DNA of 64,000 nucleotides from CAJCJE01 sp036494465 (GCA_036494465.1 DASXOJ010000147.1:29554-93553); one strand, 5' to 3'. Shown: positions 33,858 to 42,116, numbered from the stretch's first letter. Notes: generated by a model not told the origin, from the letters alone. A program made the numbers and translations.

Positions 33858-36506
33858 ATGAGCTCGTCCAGGGGAGTGGCCGTGGCCATCGCAGCACAGG
33901 AAGCAGCAGCCGGAGTACCGGGCGGTCGAGCACCGGACCGGCGCACTCGATCCCTCGCTGACCTCGGGCCGAACTACAAGTGGATCGCGCTGTCCAACAC
34001 CACGCTGGGCATGCTCATCGCCACCATCAACTCGTCGATCGTGCTGATCGCCCTGCCCGACATCTTCAAGGGCATCAACATCAACCCGCTCGACCCGAGC
34101 AACACCAGCTACCTGCTCTGGATGATGATGGGCTTCCTCGTCGTCACCGCGGTGCTGGTGGTCAGCTTCGGGCGGATGGGCGACATGTTCGGCCGCGCCA
34201 AGATGTACAACCTCGGCTTCGCGGTCTTCACCATCTCCTCGATCTTCCTCGCGGTCACCTGGATGGACGGCAGCGCGGCAGCCTTGTGGCTGATCGGCTG
34301 GCGCATCATCCAGGGCATCGGCGGCGCGTTCCTGATGGCCAACTCCAGCGCCATCCTCACCGACGCGTTCCCGGCCAACCAGCGCGGTCTTGCCATGGGC
34401 TTCAACGGTGTCGCCGCGATCGCCGGTTCGTTCCTCGGCCTGATCATCGGCGGCCTGCTCTCGCCGGTCAACTGGCACCTGATCTTCCTGGTGTCCGTGC
34501 CCATCGGCGTGATCGGCACCATCTGGGCCTACATCAAGCTGCACGACACCGGCGAGCGCCAGCACTCCAAAATGGACTGGTGGGGCAACATCACCTTCGC
34601 GGTCGGCCTGATCGCGGTACTGGTCGCCATCACCTACGGCATCCAGCCCTACGGCGGCAAGTCCATGGGCTGGACCAACCCGTGGGTGCTCGGCGCCATC
34701 ATCGGCGGCGTGATCATCCTGGTGATCTTCGGCATCATCGAGACCAAGGTGCCCAACCCGCTGTTCAACCTCTCGCTGTTCAAGATCCGCTCGTTCGCCT
34801 TCGGCAACCTGGCCAACCTGACCGCGTCGCTTGGCCGAGGCGGTCTGCAGTTCATCCTGATCATCTGGCTGCAGGGCATCTGGTTGCCGCAGCACGGTTA
34901 CAGCTTCGCGTCGACTCCGCTGTGGGCGGGCATCTACATGCTGCCGATGACCGTCGGGTTCCTGCTCTCCGCGCCGCTGTCCGGAGTTCTCTCCGACCGG
35001 CTCGGCACCAGGGTGTTCGCCGCGGTCGGCATGTTCATCACCGCGCTGACCTTCGTCGGGCTGATCATCGTCCCGGTCAACTTCAACTACATCGCGTTCG
35101 CCGGCATCCTGCTGCTCAACGGTCTCGGCATGGGCATGTTCGCAGCGCCGAACCGGGCCGAGATCATGAACAGCCTGCCCGGCAACGCCCGTGGCGCCGG
35201 CGCGGGCATGACCGCGACCTTCCAGAACGCGGCCATGGTGCTGTCCATCGGCGTGTTCTTCAGCCTGATCATCGCCGGTCTGTCCGCGCACCTCCCGTCG
35301 GCGTTGACCACCGGTCTCACCGCACACGGCGTGTCGGCCAGTTCAGCGGCACAGATCGCCTCGCTGCCCGCGGTGGGCGTGCTGTTCGCGGCGTTCCTCG
35401 GCTACAACCCGATCCAGCAACTGCTCGGGTCGAGCATCCACACGCTGCCCGCCGCGCAGGCCAACTTCCTGACCGGCCGCAGCTTCTTCCCGAGCCTGAT
35501 CTCCGGTCCGTTCGCGGACGGCCTGACCATCGCGTTCGTCTTTGCCATCGTGGCCTGCGTGATCGGTGCGATCGCCTCGCTGGCCTGCAAGCCGGCGAAG
35601 CTCTTTGCCCCCGTTGAGGACATCGGCACCGAACTCGCGGGCATCGCGGGTGAACTCGTCGACGAGGACCCGTTCGAGGTCCCCGCCGCGACGCTCACCA
35701 TGACGAATGGCAACAGTCACAACGGTCATGGCGTGCACGAACTCGGCACCATGCTCGGCGGCACCGTGCTCGGTCGTGGCGGCGTGGCCGCCGCAGGCGC
35801 GGTCATCACGCTGACCAGCCCGACCGGCCAGCAGATCGAACGCGCCACCGTCGCCCAGGACGGCACCTATCGTCTCACCGGACTGCGGCCCGGCGGCTAC
35901 ACGGTCATCGCCAGCGCGCGCGGTTTCGCCCCGCAGGCGCTGTCCGCGCAGGTCACCGAGACCGAGTCGGCGCGCCGCGACTTCGTGCTGGAAGGCGCCG
36001 GCGCGGTCGGCGGCACCATCCGCGCCGCCCAGCAGGGACCGGGCGTGCCGGACGCGACCGTGGTGGTCACCGACGCCACCGGCGCCGTGGTCGGCCAGTC
36101 CACCAGCACCCCGCACGGCGACTACCGGATCTCCGGTGTCCCGGACGGCACCCTGACCGTCACCGCGGACGCCAGGGGACACCAGCCCGCCGCCGCGCAG
36201 GTCACCGTGCAGGGCGGTCCGGTCACCATCGACCTGGTGCTGTCCGCGGTCGGTGGCGTGCTCGGCGCGGTCCGCTCGATCAACGGCCGCCCGCTGGCCG
36301 GTGCCACGCTGACCGCGGTCGACGCGGACGGCCGGGTGGCCGCGACCGTCGTCGCCGACGACTCCGGCCAGTACCGCCTCGACGGCCTGCCGGACGGCCA
36401 GTACACCGTGGTCGCCAACCTCTACCAGCCGATGGCTCAGCCGATCCGGATCGGCCCCGGCCAGACCGTGCAGCAGGACGTCACTCTGCACCCGCACGGC
36501 GCGTAA
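33858..36506 (+). CDS. DHA2 MFS transporter fused to three carboxypeptidase-regulatory-like domains (second copy)
   Basis: About 882 aa. Residues 1-590 form the 14-helix transporter (TLGMLIATINSSIVLIALPD; FGRMGDMFGRAKMYN), here with a large loop around residues 475-540. A His/Asn/Gly linker (TNGNSHNGHG) leads to three beta-sandwich repeats (AQDGTYRLTGLRPGGYTVIA, GDYRISGVPDGTLTV, DSGQYRLDGLPDGQYTVVA). It shares architecture with the gene at 30128 but is clearly diverged in the membrane part. ATG 33858 is chosen; GTG 33882, with GGGGAG 5 bp upstream, is a strong alternative. It has its own AT-rich promoter. Confidence 0.9.
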   Translation: MSSSRGVAVAIAAQEAAAGVPGGRAPDRRTRSLADLGPNYKWIALSNTTLGMLIATINSSIVLIALPDIFKGININPLDPSNTSYLLWMMMGFLVVTAVLVVSFGRMGDMFGRAKMYNLGFAVFTISSIFLAVTWMDGSAAALWLIGWRIIQGIGGAFLMANSSAILTDAFPANQRGLAMGFNGVAAIAGSFLGLIIGGLLSPVNWHLIFLVSVPIGVIGTIWAYIKLHDTGERQHSKMDWWGNITFAVGLIAVLVAITYGIQPYGGKSMGWTNPWVLGAIIGGVIILVIFGIIETKVPNPLFNLSLFKIRSFAFGNLANLTASLGRGGLQFILIIWLQGIWLPQHGYSFASTPLWAGIYMLPMTVGFLLSAPLSGVLSDRLGTRVFAAVGMFITALTFVGLIIVPVNFNYIAFAGILLLNGLGMGMFAAPNRAEIMNSLPGNARGAGAGMTATFQNAAMVLSIGVFFSLIIAGLSAHLPSALTTGLTAHGVSASSAAQIASLPAVGVLFAAFLGYNPIQQLLGSSIHTLPAAQANFLTGRSFFPSLISGPFADGLTIAFVFAIVACVIGAIASLACKPAKLFAPVEDIGTELAGIAGELVDEDPFEVPAATLTMTNGNSHNGHGVHELGTMLGGTVLGRGGVAAAGAVITLTSPTGQQIERATVAQDGTYRLTGLRPGGYTVIASARGFAPQALSAQVTETESARRDFVLEGAGAVGGTIRAAQQGPGVPDATVVVTDATGAVVGQSTSTPHGDYRISGVPDGTLTVTADARGHQPAAAQVTVQGGPVTIDLVLSAVGGVLGAVRSINGRPLAGATLTAVDADGRVAATVVADDSGQYRLDGLPDGQYTVVANLYQPMAQPIRIGPGQTVQQDVTLHPHGA

Positions 36507-36827
36507 CCAACCCGATCAGCCCGGCGCCTGGCCGCACAATCCTTGTGTGGCCAGGCTTTTCGGCGTCGATGGCCAACGGATCACAGGCGTGTGAACCCCG
36601 GTTACGCGCGCCGGGTGGTCGAAGATCGTCGGTGGGCGGTCGGTCGCTGACAGGACCGGGCATGTTCCCGCCCTGGCACGGATGTCGGCTTACCGACGGC
36701 TGCCGTGCGGTGGCCGCGTGCACCCGCCGAATGGCCGGTTGCAGCCCGCAACAGGTCGATAATTCTCGTGGCGGCTAACACTTCGCCTTCCTCGTCCGAA
36801 GCACCTTACGGAGGTATGCGACACATC
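36507..36827. other. Intergenic stretch without a gene
   Basis: These 321 bp follow the second MFS fusion. The first 55 bp hold a strong terminator (36526-36560). The rest shows no convincing coding frame on either strand; an AT-richer part near 36755-36790 may hold the promoter of the small gene at 36828. Confidence 0.6.
36526..36560 (+). terminator. Rho-independent terminator after the MFS-fusion gene
   Basis: A 13-bp stem with one mismatch, 36526-36538 with 36544-36556, a 5-base loop and a run of four T at 36557-36560. It is one of the few classical terminators in the window and lies 19 bp after the stop. Confidence 0.88.
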
Positions 36828-37058
36828 ATGAGCACGACCACGGAAACGCGTATGGAAACTGACCAGAACACGCAGGACGACGGAGCGGAGAGACTCCCCA
36901 CCGTGCCCTGCAGCGTCATCTGGAGCCGTGGTCACGCCTACGTCCTCGAACTCATCGTGAACCGCCCGCGCTGGGTAGGCCGCGACGACCGGGGTCGCCC
37001 GGTCGAGTTCAGCTGCACCGAGCTGCAGCGCCGCGGCTGGAGCCGCACCGCCGACTGA
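36828..37058 (+). CDS. Small conserved-looking protein of unknown function
   Basis: A 76-aa protein. The first 28 residues are polar and acidic; the rest forms a compact domain with CSVIWSRGHAYVLELIVNRP and ends CTELQRRGWSRTAD. There is no signal peptide or membrane helix, and no known motif. A GGAGG site at 36810-36814 precedes ATG 36828; an ATG at 36816 is too close to it. The pgsA-like gene starts 31 bp downstream, in the same direction. Confidence 0.65.
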   Translation: MSTTTETRMETDQNTQDDGAERLPTVPCSVIWSRGHAYVLELIVNRPRWVGRDDRGRPVEFSCTELQRRGWSRTAD

Positions 37059-37089
37059 AGGTCGTGCCGCCCTGTGGCAGGCTAAGGCC

Positions 37090-37701
37090 GTGGGGCAGGC
37101 AGAAGACACGAAAACCGTCGCTGACCAGCGGTCCGAGGACCGCTGGTTGACCGTGCCGAACGCGCTGAGCGTGCTGCGGCTGCTGGGCGTCCCGGTGTTC
37201 CTGTGGCTGCTGCTCGGCCCGCACGACGACCTGATCGCGCTGGCCCTGCTGGTGTTCAGCGGCGTGACCGACTGGCTGGACGGCAAGCTGGCGCGCTGGC
37301 TCAACCAGATGAGCCGGCTCGGCGCACTGCTCGATCCGGCCGCGGACCGGCTCTACATCTTCGCCACCCTCGTCGCATTCGTGCTGCGCGGCATCGTGCC
37401 GTGGTGGCTCGCGGTCGTCCTGGTGGCCAAGGACGTGGCCGTCGGCCTGTGCCTGCCGGTGCTGCGCCGCGCCGGTTACCAGCCGCCCGAGGTGCACTAC
37501 GTTGGCAAGGGCGCGACATTCGCGCTGCTCTACGCGTTTCCGCTGATGCTGCTCGCCCAGAGCGGCTCCATCGCGGCCACCATCGCGCGGCCGATCGGGT
37601 ACGCGTTCATCATCTGGGGATCGGCCTTGTACGTGTGGTCTGGTCTGCTGTACGTCGTCCAGGTGGTGATCGCTGTGCGGCGTCCCGACCGGATTGGCTA
37701 A
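37090..37701 (+). CDS. CDP-alcohol phosphatidyltransferase (PgsA-like)
   Basis: A 203-aa integral membrane enzyme that joins a CDP-activated lipid to an alcohol, as in phosphatidylglycerol phosphate synthesis. The signature DG-x2-AR-x8-G-x3-D-x3-D is present in TDWLDGKLARWL and SRLGALLDPAAD. About six membrane helices follow. GTG 37090 is the start. In mycobacteria a pgsA-type gene (pgsA2) also lies shortly upstream of gcvH, which supports the assignment; the acceptor alcohol is not certain. Confidence 0.92.
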   Translation: MGQAEDTKTVADQRSEDRWLTVPNALSVLRLLGVPVFLWLLLGPHDDLIALALLVFSGVTDWLDGKLARWLNQMSRLGALLDPAADRLYIFATLVAFVLRGIVPWWLAVVLVAKDVAVGLCLPVLRRAGYQPPEVHYVGKGATFALLYAFPLMLLAQSGSIAATIARPIGYAFIIWGSALYVWSGLLYVVQVVIAVRRPDRIG

Positions 37702-37743
37702 ATTTGCGCACACAGCGAAACAGCAGCGTGAGGAGCGTTCGAC

Positions 37744-38127
37744 GTGGTACCCGAGGAGCTGAAGTACACCCAGGAACACGAGTGGGTGGCTCGAACCGGT
37801 GAGGACTCGGTGCGGATCGGCATCACCGACTTCGCCCAGACCCAGCTCGGTGACGTGGTGTTCGTGCAGCTTCCCGAGGTGGGGGAGCAGGTCACCGCTG
37901 GTCAGGCGGTCGGTGAGGTCGAGTCGACCAAGAGTGTCTCGGACATCAACGTGCCGGTCGCCGGTGAGGTCATCGGGCGCAACGACGCCCTGGACGCCAG
38001 CCCGGAACTGGTCAATTCGGACCCATACGGCGAAGGCTGGATGATCGAGATCAAGCTCGCCGACACTTCCGAGGTCGACGGTCTGCTCGATGCCGATGCG
38101 TATCGGCAGCTGACGGAGCAGGCGTGA
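37744..38127 (+). CDS. gcvH: Glycine cleavage system H protein
   Basis: A 127-aa lipoyl carrier that shuttles the aminomethyl group between the P, T and L proteins of glycine cleavage. The lipoylated lysine lies in GEVESTKSVSDINVP. GTG 37744 follows a GAGGAGCG site. It opens the conserved block gcvH-garA-merR-nuclease-merR-gcvP known from mycobacteria. An open frame overlaps its stop and runs into garA, but the true garA start is further down. Confidence 0.97.
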   Translation: MVPEELKYTQEHEWVARTGEDSVRIGITDFAQTQLGDVVFVQLPEVGEQVTAGQAVGEVESTKSVSDINVPVAGEVIGRNDALDASPELVNSDPYGEGWMIEIKLADTSEVDGLLDADAYRQLTEQA

Positions 38128-38240
38128 TAACGATCTTTCGTCGACTCTTCGGCCGTAAGGGGAGTCAACGCCGGGCTGAGGCGCAGGGCACGGTACGTTG
38201 GGATGGTCACAACGAGTCCAGCAGCAGGAGGAGAGCCCAG

Positions 38241-38687
38241 GTGAGCACGAACGACGGGCCCGGGGTACCACCGGAGGGATTGCCGGAACGTACCTCGGTT
38301 TTCCGGGCCGACTTCCTTTCCGAGGGCGAGCCGGCTGAGACACCCGTCCCTGAACCCAGTGTCGCCGGTGTCGACGCGCTGCCGACTGGTTCTGCTCTGC
38401 TCGTGGTGAAGCGCGGCCCCAACGCGGGTTCGCGGTTCCTGCTGGACCGCGACACCACCAGTGCGGGCCGGCACCCCGACAGCGACATCTTCCTCGACGA
38501 CGTCACGGTTTCCCGTCGGCACGCCGAATTCCGCAGGGAAAGCGGCGAGTTCGTGGTCATCGACGTGGGCAGCCTGAACGGCACCTACGTCAACCGGGAG
38601 CCGGTCGACCAGGCCGTGCTCGCCAACGGTGACGAGGTGCAGATCGGCAAGTTCCGGCTGGTGTTCCTGACCGGATCGAACGCCTGA
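38241..38687 (+). CDS. garA: FHA-domain regulator GarA/OdhI
   Basis: A 148-aa phospho-controlled protein. Its FHA domain (GRHPDSDIFLDDVTVSRRHA, GSLNGTYVN) inhibits 2-oxoglutarate dehydrogenase and glutamate dehydrogenase in related actinobacteria; phosphorylation of an N-terminal Thr by Ser/Thr kinases makes the FHA domain bind its own tail and releases the enzymes. The tail here reads PERTSVFRADFL: the second Thr of the usual TT pair (Thr18) is kept but the first is Arg17. GTG 38241 has GGAGGAG upstream. It sits between gcvH and the MerR gene as in mycobacteria. Confidence 0.95.
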   Translation: MSTNDGPGVPPEGLPERTSVFRADFLSEGEPAETPVPEPSVAGVDALPTGSALLVVKRGPNAGSRFLLDRDTTSAGRHPDSDIFLDDVTVSRRHAEFRRESGEFVVIDVGSLNGTYVNREPVDQAVLANGDEVQIGKFRLVFLTGSNA

Positions 38688-38736
38688 TCCCATCTCTGTC
38701 CGGCTCCGGGGGCGGGGCCCGGTGAGGAGTTCTGCG

Positions 38737-39477
38737 GTGACTGCGGCGGGGCGGCCACAACGAGACGGGTTGAGCATCGGGGCGGTGTTGGCACAACTCC
38801 GCCCCGAGTTCCCGGACGTGACGATCTCGAAGATCCGTTTCCTGGAATCGGAGGGGCTGGTGTGCCCTGGCCGGACTCCGTCCGGCTATCGGCAGTTTGC
38901 CCCTGCCGACGTCGAGCGGCTGAAGTTCGTGCTGGCCGCGCAGCGCGACCACTACCTGCCGCTGAAGGTCATCAAGGAACAGCTCGACGCGGTCGACGAT
39001 GGCCGCTGGCAGGGCGCGCCACTCGCGCCCCGGCTGGCCAAGAACCTCGCCGCGCTGGACGGCTCGGGGCACGCGCCGAAGGCAGCGGATTTCCAGGCGG
39101 GCCCGGAAATCCGGATGACCAAGGAGGAGTTCCTCCGCGAGGTCGGCATCGACAACGCGACCCTGGTGGAACTGGAACAGTACGGCCTGGTCAAGCCCGG
39201 TGCCGCCGGTTTCTACAACCCGGACGCGGTCGTCGTCGCGCGCACCGTGAAGACCATGACCGAGTTCGGCATCGAACCGCGCCACCTGCGCGCCTTCCGC
39301 GCCTCCGCCGATCGCGAGGTCGGTTTACTCGAACAGATCGTGACGCCCTTACAGCGGCAGCACGACCCGGACGCCCGGGCTCGCGCCGACGAGGTCGTCC
39401 GCGAACTCGCCGCCCTCTCCGTCACGCTGCACACCCTCTTGGTAAAGGCCGGTCTGCGCGCGGTAACTGGCGGTTGA
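38737..39477 (+). CDS. ftsR: MerR-family regulator (FtsR/Rv1828-like)
   Basis: A 246-aa regulator with an N-terminal MerR winged helix (LSIGAVLAQLRPEFPDVTIS, then RFLESEGLVCPGRTPSGYR). A second MerR-like effector domain follows (MTKEEFLREVGIDNATLVEL, then EQYGLVKPG), typical of Rv1828 and of FtsR, an activator of ftsZ in Corynebacterium. GTG 38737 has GAGGAG 6 bp upstream; a GTG five codons earlier is less likely. No cysteines for metal sensing appear in the effector part. Confidence 0.9.
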   Translation: MTAAGRPQRDGLSIGAVLAQLRPEFPDVTISKIRFLESEGLVCPGRTPSGYRQFAPADVERLKFVLAAQRDHYLPLKVIKEQLDAVDDGRWQGAPLAPRLAKNLAALDGSGHAPKAADFQAGPEIRMTKEEFLREVGIDNATLVELEQYGLVKPGAAGFYNPDAVVVARTVKTMTEFGIEPRHLRAFRASADREVGLLEQIVTPLQRQHDPDARARADEVVRELAALSVTLHTLLVKAGLRAVTGG

Positions 39478-39673
39478 TTGGGCCGGATGCGGCGCAAGAG
39501 CGCCGGTTTCGTCGGCAAAATGTCGTATCGTAACCGCGAAGGTCCAAGTAGGGGTAAGCATCTGGCTCCGATGGCGGGTAGCGTCTGAGGTAGCTGCGAA
39601 ACTTGATGCGAGCAGAGCAGCACACGCTGTTGGTCCCGGTCTGGTCCTTGGTCGCTTGAGGAGGCGAAGCCCG

Positions 39674-40147
39674 ATGAGCGAGATGCGAGTCGTCGGTGTT
39701 CGAGTCGAGTTGCCCCAGAACCAGCCAATCTTGCTGTTGCGCGAGGCGTCTGGTGATCGCTACCTGCCGATCTGGATCGGCTCGGTCGAGGCCACCGCGA
39801 TCGCGCTGGAACAGCAGGGTGTCCGGCCGCCCCGCCCGCTGACCCACGACCTGCTCAAGGAGATCATCTCCGCGCTCGGTCGTGAGCTGGAACAGGTCCG
39901 GATCACCGGCCTCCAGGAAGGCACGTTCTACGCGGAGCTCGTCTTCGACGGCGACGTACGCGTTTCCGCCCGCCCCAGCGACTCGGTAGCGCTGGCGCTG
40001 CGCGTCGGGGTGCCGATCCACGCGGAGGAGTCGGTGCTCGCCGAGGCCGGCCTGATCATCCCGGACGAGCAGGAGGACGAGGTCGAGAAGTTCCGCGAGT
40101 TCCTCGACTCGGTCTCGCCGGAGGACTTCCGCGGAGCGGACACATGA
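39674..40147 (+). CDS. Bifunctional nuclease family protein (DUF151)
   Basis: A 157-aa protein of the bifunctional nuclease domain family (LPIWIGSVEATAIALEQQG, PRPLTHDLLKEII, SDSVALALRVGVPI). Its biochemical role is unclear: plant relatives have DNase/RNase activity, and thermophile structures suggest a wedge-shaped dimer. The ATG at 39674 follows GAGGAGG. Same position as Rv1829 in the mycobacterial block. Its last codons and stop lie within a 25-bp tandem repeat. Confidence 0.93.
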   Translation: MSEMRVVGVRVELPQNQPILLLREASGDRYLPIWIGSVEATAIALEQQGVRPPRPLTHDLLKEIISALGRELEQVRITGLQEGTFYAELVFDGDVRVSARPSDSVALALRVGVPIHAEESVLAEAGLIIPDEQEDEVEKFREFLDSVSPEDFRGADT

Positions 40148-40204
40148 GCAGAGCCGCGGAGCGGACACCTGAGCAGAGCCGCGGAGCGGATACCTGACGG
40201 AGCC
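40131..40204 (+). repeat. 25-bp tandem repeat, three copies, across a gene end
   Basis: Units at 40131-40155, 40156-40180 and 40181-40204. The first two differ at one base; the third has a few changes and is one base shorter. The first unit contains the last codons and stop of the nuclease gene. Likely a slippage or duplication product. Confidence 0.9.
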
Positions 40205-40221
40205 ACGCTCCCCAACTGACG

Positions 40222-40261
40222 AAGTCCGGCCGGCCCGTGCGAATACGGGCCGGCCGGACTT
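40222..40261. terminator. Strong bidirectional hairpin between nuclease and lectin genes
   Basis: A perfect 17-bp stem (40222-40238 with 40245-40261) with a 6-base loop. It lies 74 bp after the nuclease stop and 13 bp from the stop of the opposing lectin gene, so it can end transcription from both sides. No T-tract on the plus strand beyond two bases. Confidence 0.88.
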
Positions 40262-40274
40262 GTTCGGTGTGGGT

Positions 40275-40751
40275 TTACAGGGAGGTGTTGGTGGCCCAGA
40301 CCGCGCTGTTGCCCTTGTAGATCACCACGTTGCCGTCGTCCTGGACCCACAGCGAGCACTGGCCGCCGCAGACCCCGCTGGTGCCCGACGCCCAGGTCGC
40401 GGTGCTGCCGCGGTAGACGACCAGGTTGCCGTCGCGCTGCCAGACCGCGTAGTTGGAGCCCAGCGAGTAGCCGTTCTGCCAGGACAGCGCGCCGCTGTTG
40501 TCGTGATCGACCGCGAGTTCGATGGTGGCCGGGTCCTCCTGGACCAGCTTGAGCACATTGCGCCCGTTGGGCGAGACCTGCCAGTAGGCGCTGCTGTTGT
40601 TCTGCCAGACATAGCCCAGGCCGACCTGGTGGCCTTCGCCACCCGCTGGCCGGGCAGAGGCCGGTGCGGCCAGAGCGATCAGGGCGACGGCTGTGGCCGC
40701 GATCGCGGTGAGAACTGTTCGGACGTGCGACCGTGTGGTCGACGATGACAT
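40275..40751 (-). CDS. Secreted bulb-type mannose-binding lectin
   Basis: A 158-aa secreted protein. The signal peptide covers about residues 1-35 (VRTVLTAIAATAVALIALAA, cut near ASA). The mature part is one bulb-type (monocot mannose-binding) lectin domain with repeats of the kind DGNLVVYRG and DGNVVIYKGNSAVWATN, where QDN-like sugar sites occur. Two Cys (VCGGQC) may form a disulfide. ATG 40751 has GGAGGTAGC upstream. It is inserted into an otherwise conserved housekeeping block, which suggests an accessory gene. Confidence 0.92.
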   Translation of the reverse strand: MSSSTTRSHVRTVLTAIAATAVALIALAAPASARPAGGEGHQVGLGYVWQNNSSAYWQVSPNGRNVLKLVQEDPATIELAVDHDNSGALSWQNGYSLGSNYAVWQRDGNLVVYRGSTATWASGTSGVCGGQCSLWVQDDGNVVIYKGNSAVWATNTSL

Positions 40752-41173
40752 GGTGCTACCTCCCAAGGCAGGCGGACTTTCATAACAAAACAGACATTAG
40801 CCACAATCGAAAGTCCACAAAAGCGACATTCGTAGGTTGACGGGCAGTGGCCCGGATGCGTCCGAGTGAGTGCGTGATCAACAGCCTGGCCTCGATCCGG
40901 ACAGTTATCGTCCGGATCGGCCTGGTCCAGGGAGTATCGGGGTCGGCTCAGCCCATCCTTATGTGATCAACAATTCAGCCAGTCGAGCTGCTCCCGCGCG
41001 TCGCGTTGACCGGTCCGCTCACCGGTCTTACCGTCGATGTCAGTGAATCGCGGCGGTGTGATTCGTAGTAGAACGAACGACACCGCTGCGTAAGCGTGAC
41101 CGGCCAACCCCCAGCGGAGGGGTCGGGGGTCGCGCGGACCGGTCCTTCGCGGGCCGGACGAGGGGAGGCAGGC
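40752..41173. other. Intergenic stretch with AT-rich promoter and inverted repeat
   Basis: No convincing gene lies in these 422 bp. The left part (40780-40835) is unusually AT-rich for this DNA and probably holds the lectin promoter. An inverted repeat with perfect 10-bp arms lies at 40893-40902 and 40910-40919 around a 7-base loop; it may be an operator or a terminator. A C/G-rich part near 41100-41165 leads to the ribosome site of the MerR gene. Confidence 0.55.
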
Positions 41174-41758
41174 GTGGTGCAGGAAGTACCCGACCGGGCC
41201 GAGAGTTCCGCCGGTGCCGCGGCCGGCGAGCAGGCCGCGCTGTTCCCGGACGCCTCGTTGCCGGATGAGCTGGTCGGCTACCGGGGTACTGCGGCATGCC
41301 AGATCGCCGGCATCACCTACCGGCAGCTGGACTACTGGGCGCGCACCTCGCTGGTCGCGCCGACGATCCGCACCGCGCACGGGTCCGGGTCGGCCCGGCT
41401 GTACTCGTTCAAGGACATCCTGGTGCTCAAGGTGGTCAAGCGGCTGCTGGACACCGGGGTCTCGTTGCAGAACATCAGGGTCGCCGTCGACCACCTGCGC
41501 AAGCGCGGCGTCGCCGATCTGGCCCGGATCACCCTGTTCAGCGATGGCACCACCGTCTACGAGTGCACCTCGCCCGAGGAGGTCGTCGATCTGCTCCAGG
41601 GCGGTCAGGGTGTGTTCGGCATCGCGGTCAGCGGCGCCATGCGCGAGATCAGCGGCACCATCCACGAGTTCCCGGCCGAGCGCGCCGATGGCGGCGAGAT
41701 CGAGATGGTGACCGAGGACGAGCTGGCCCGGCACCGCAGGGAACGCCGCACGGGCTGA
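41174..41758 (+). CDS. MerR-family regulator (Rv1830-like)
   Basis: A 194-aa regulator with a MerR HTH (CQIAGITYRQLDYWARTSLV, then GSGSARLYSFKDILVLKVVK) after a 50-residue disordered N terminus. The C-terminal part (SLQNIRVAVDHLRKRGVADL) is helical, without obvious metal ligands. Position between the bifunctional nuclease and gcvP genes matches Rv1830 of mycobacteria, a regulator tied to growth and cell division. GTG 41174 or 41177 has GGGGAGG just upstream. Confidence 0.92.
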   Translation: MVQEVPDRAESSAGAAAGEQAALFPDASLPDELVGYRGTAACQIAGITYRQLDYWARTSLVAPTIRTAHGSGSARLYSFKDILVLKVVKRLLDTGVSLQNIRVAVDHLRKRGVADLARITLFSDGTTVYECTSPEEVVDLLQGGQGVFGIAVSGAMREISGTIHEFPAERADGGEIEMVTEDELARHRRERRTG

Positions 41759-41837
41759 CCAGCAATATCGGTCACTGTCGCGCGTGCCACTAGTGGGGAT
41801 CGAGCGATCACCGGGTACGCTTTGCAGGTAGTCGTAG

Positions 41838-42013
41838 ACCCCGTGCGGGAGAGTCCGGACGAGATCTGTCCGGCGCCGAAGGAGCAATTCCTCCCCGGAA
41901 CCTCTCAGGCAGCCAGGACCGCGTGGGCGAGACGCCTCTGGAAAGCGGGTTCGCTGAACCCCGCCGACGGTGCAAAGCCGGTCTGACCGGCTGAAGCTCT
42001 CAGGCATCCGCGG
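41838..42013 (+). ncRNA. Tandem glycine riboswitch
   Basis: Two glycine aptamers lie in a row upstream of gcvP. Aptamer 1 starts near GCGGGAGAGTCCGG (41845) and ends at CCTCTCAGGC (41901-41910); aptamer 2 starts near GGCGAGACGCCTCTGGAAAG (41926-41945) and ends at CTCTCAGGCA (41997-42006). The paired GCCGAAGGAGCAA and GCCGACGGTGCAAAG segments are the conserved cores. Glycine binding should raise gcvP expression. The platform lies in the following 100 bp, where GC-rich sequence could pair over the ribosome site. Confidence 0.95.
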
Positions 42014-42116
42014 TTATCGGGCGGGTACGGACAGAGGGGGAGGGCCGGTTCTGCGGGCGTGGTGCGCCAGCAGGACACCAGCCCAGCTTGCCCCCTGACC
42101 CGCTGGAGGCCCGCCC

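Noticed and set aside
33828..35327. 499-aa minus-strand open frame opposite the second MFS fusion
   Set aside because: Shadow composition and no ribosome site; the transporter on the plus strand is clear.
38124..38240. N-terminal extension of GarA from a GTG overlapping the gcvH stop
   Set aside because: The extra 39 residues are basic and unlike GarA/OdhI; GTG 38241 has a strong GGAGGAG site and gives the conserved length.
40967..42007. 346-aa minus-strand open frame
   Set aside because: It crosses the MerR gene and the glycine riboswitch and shows no family likeness.
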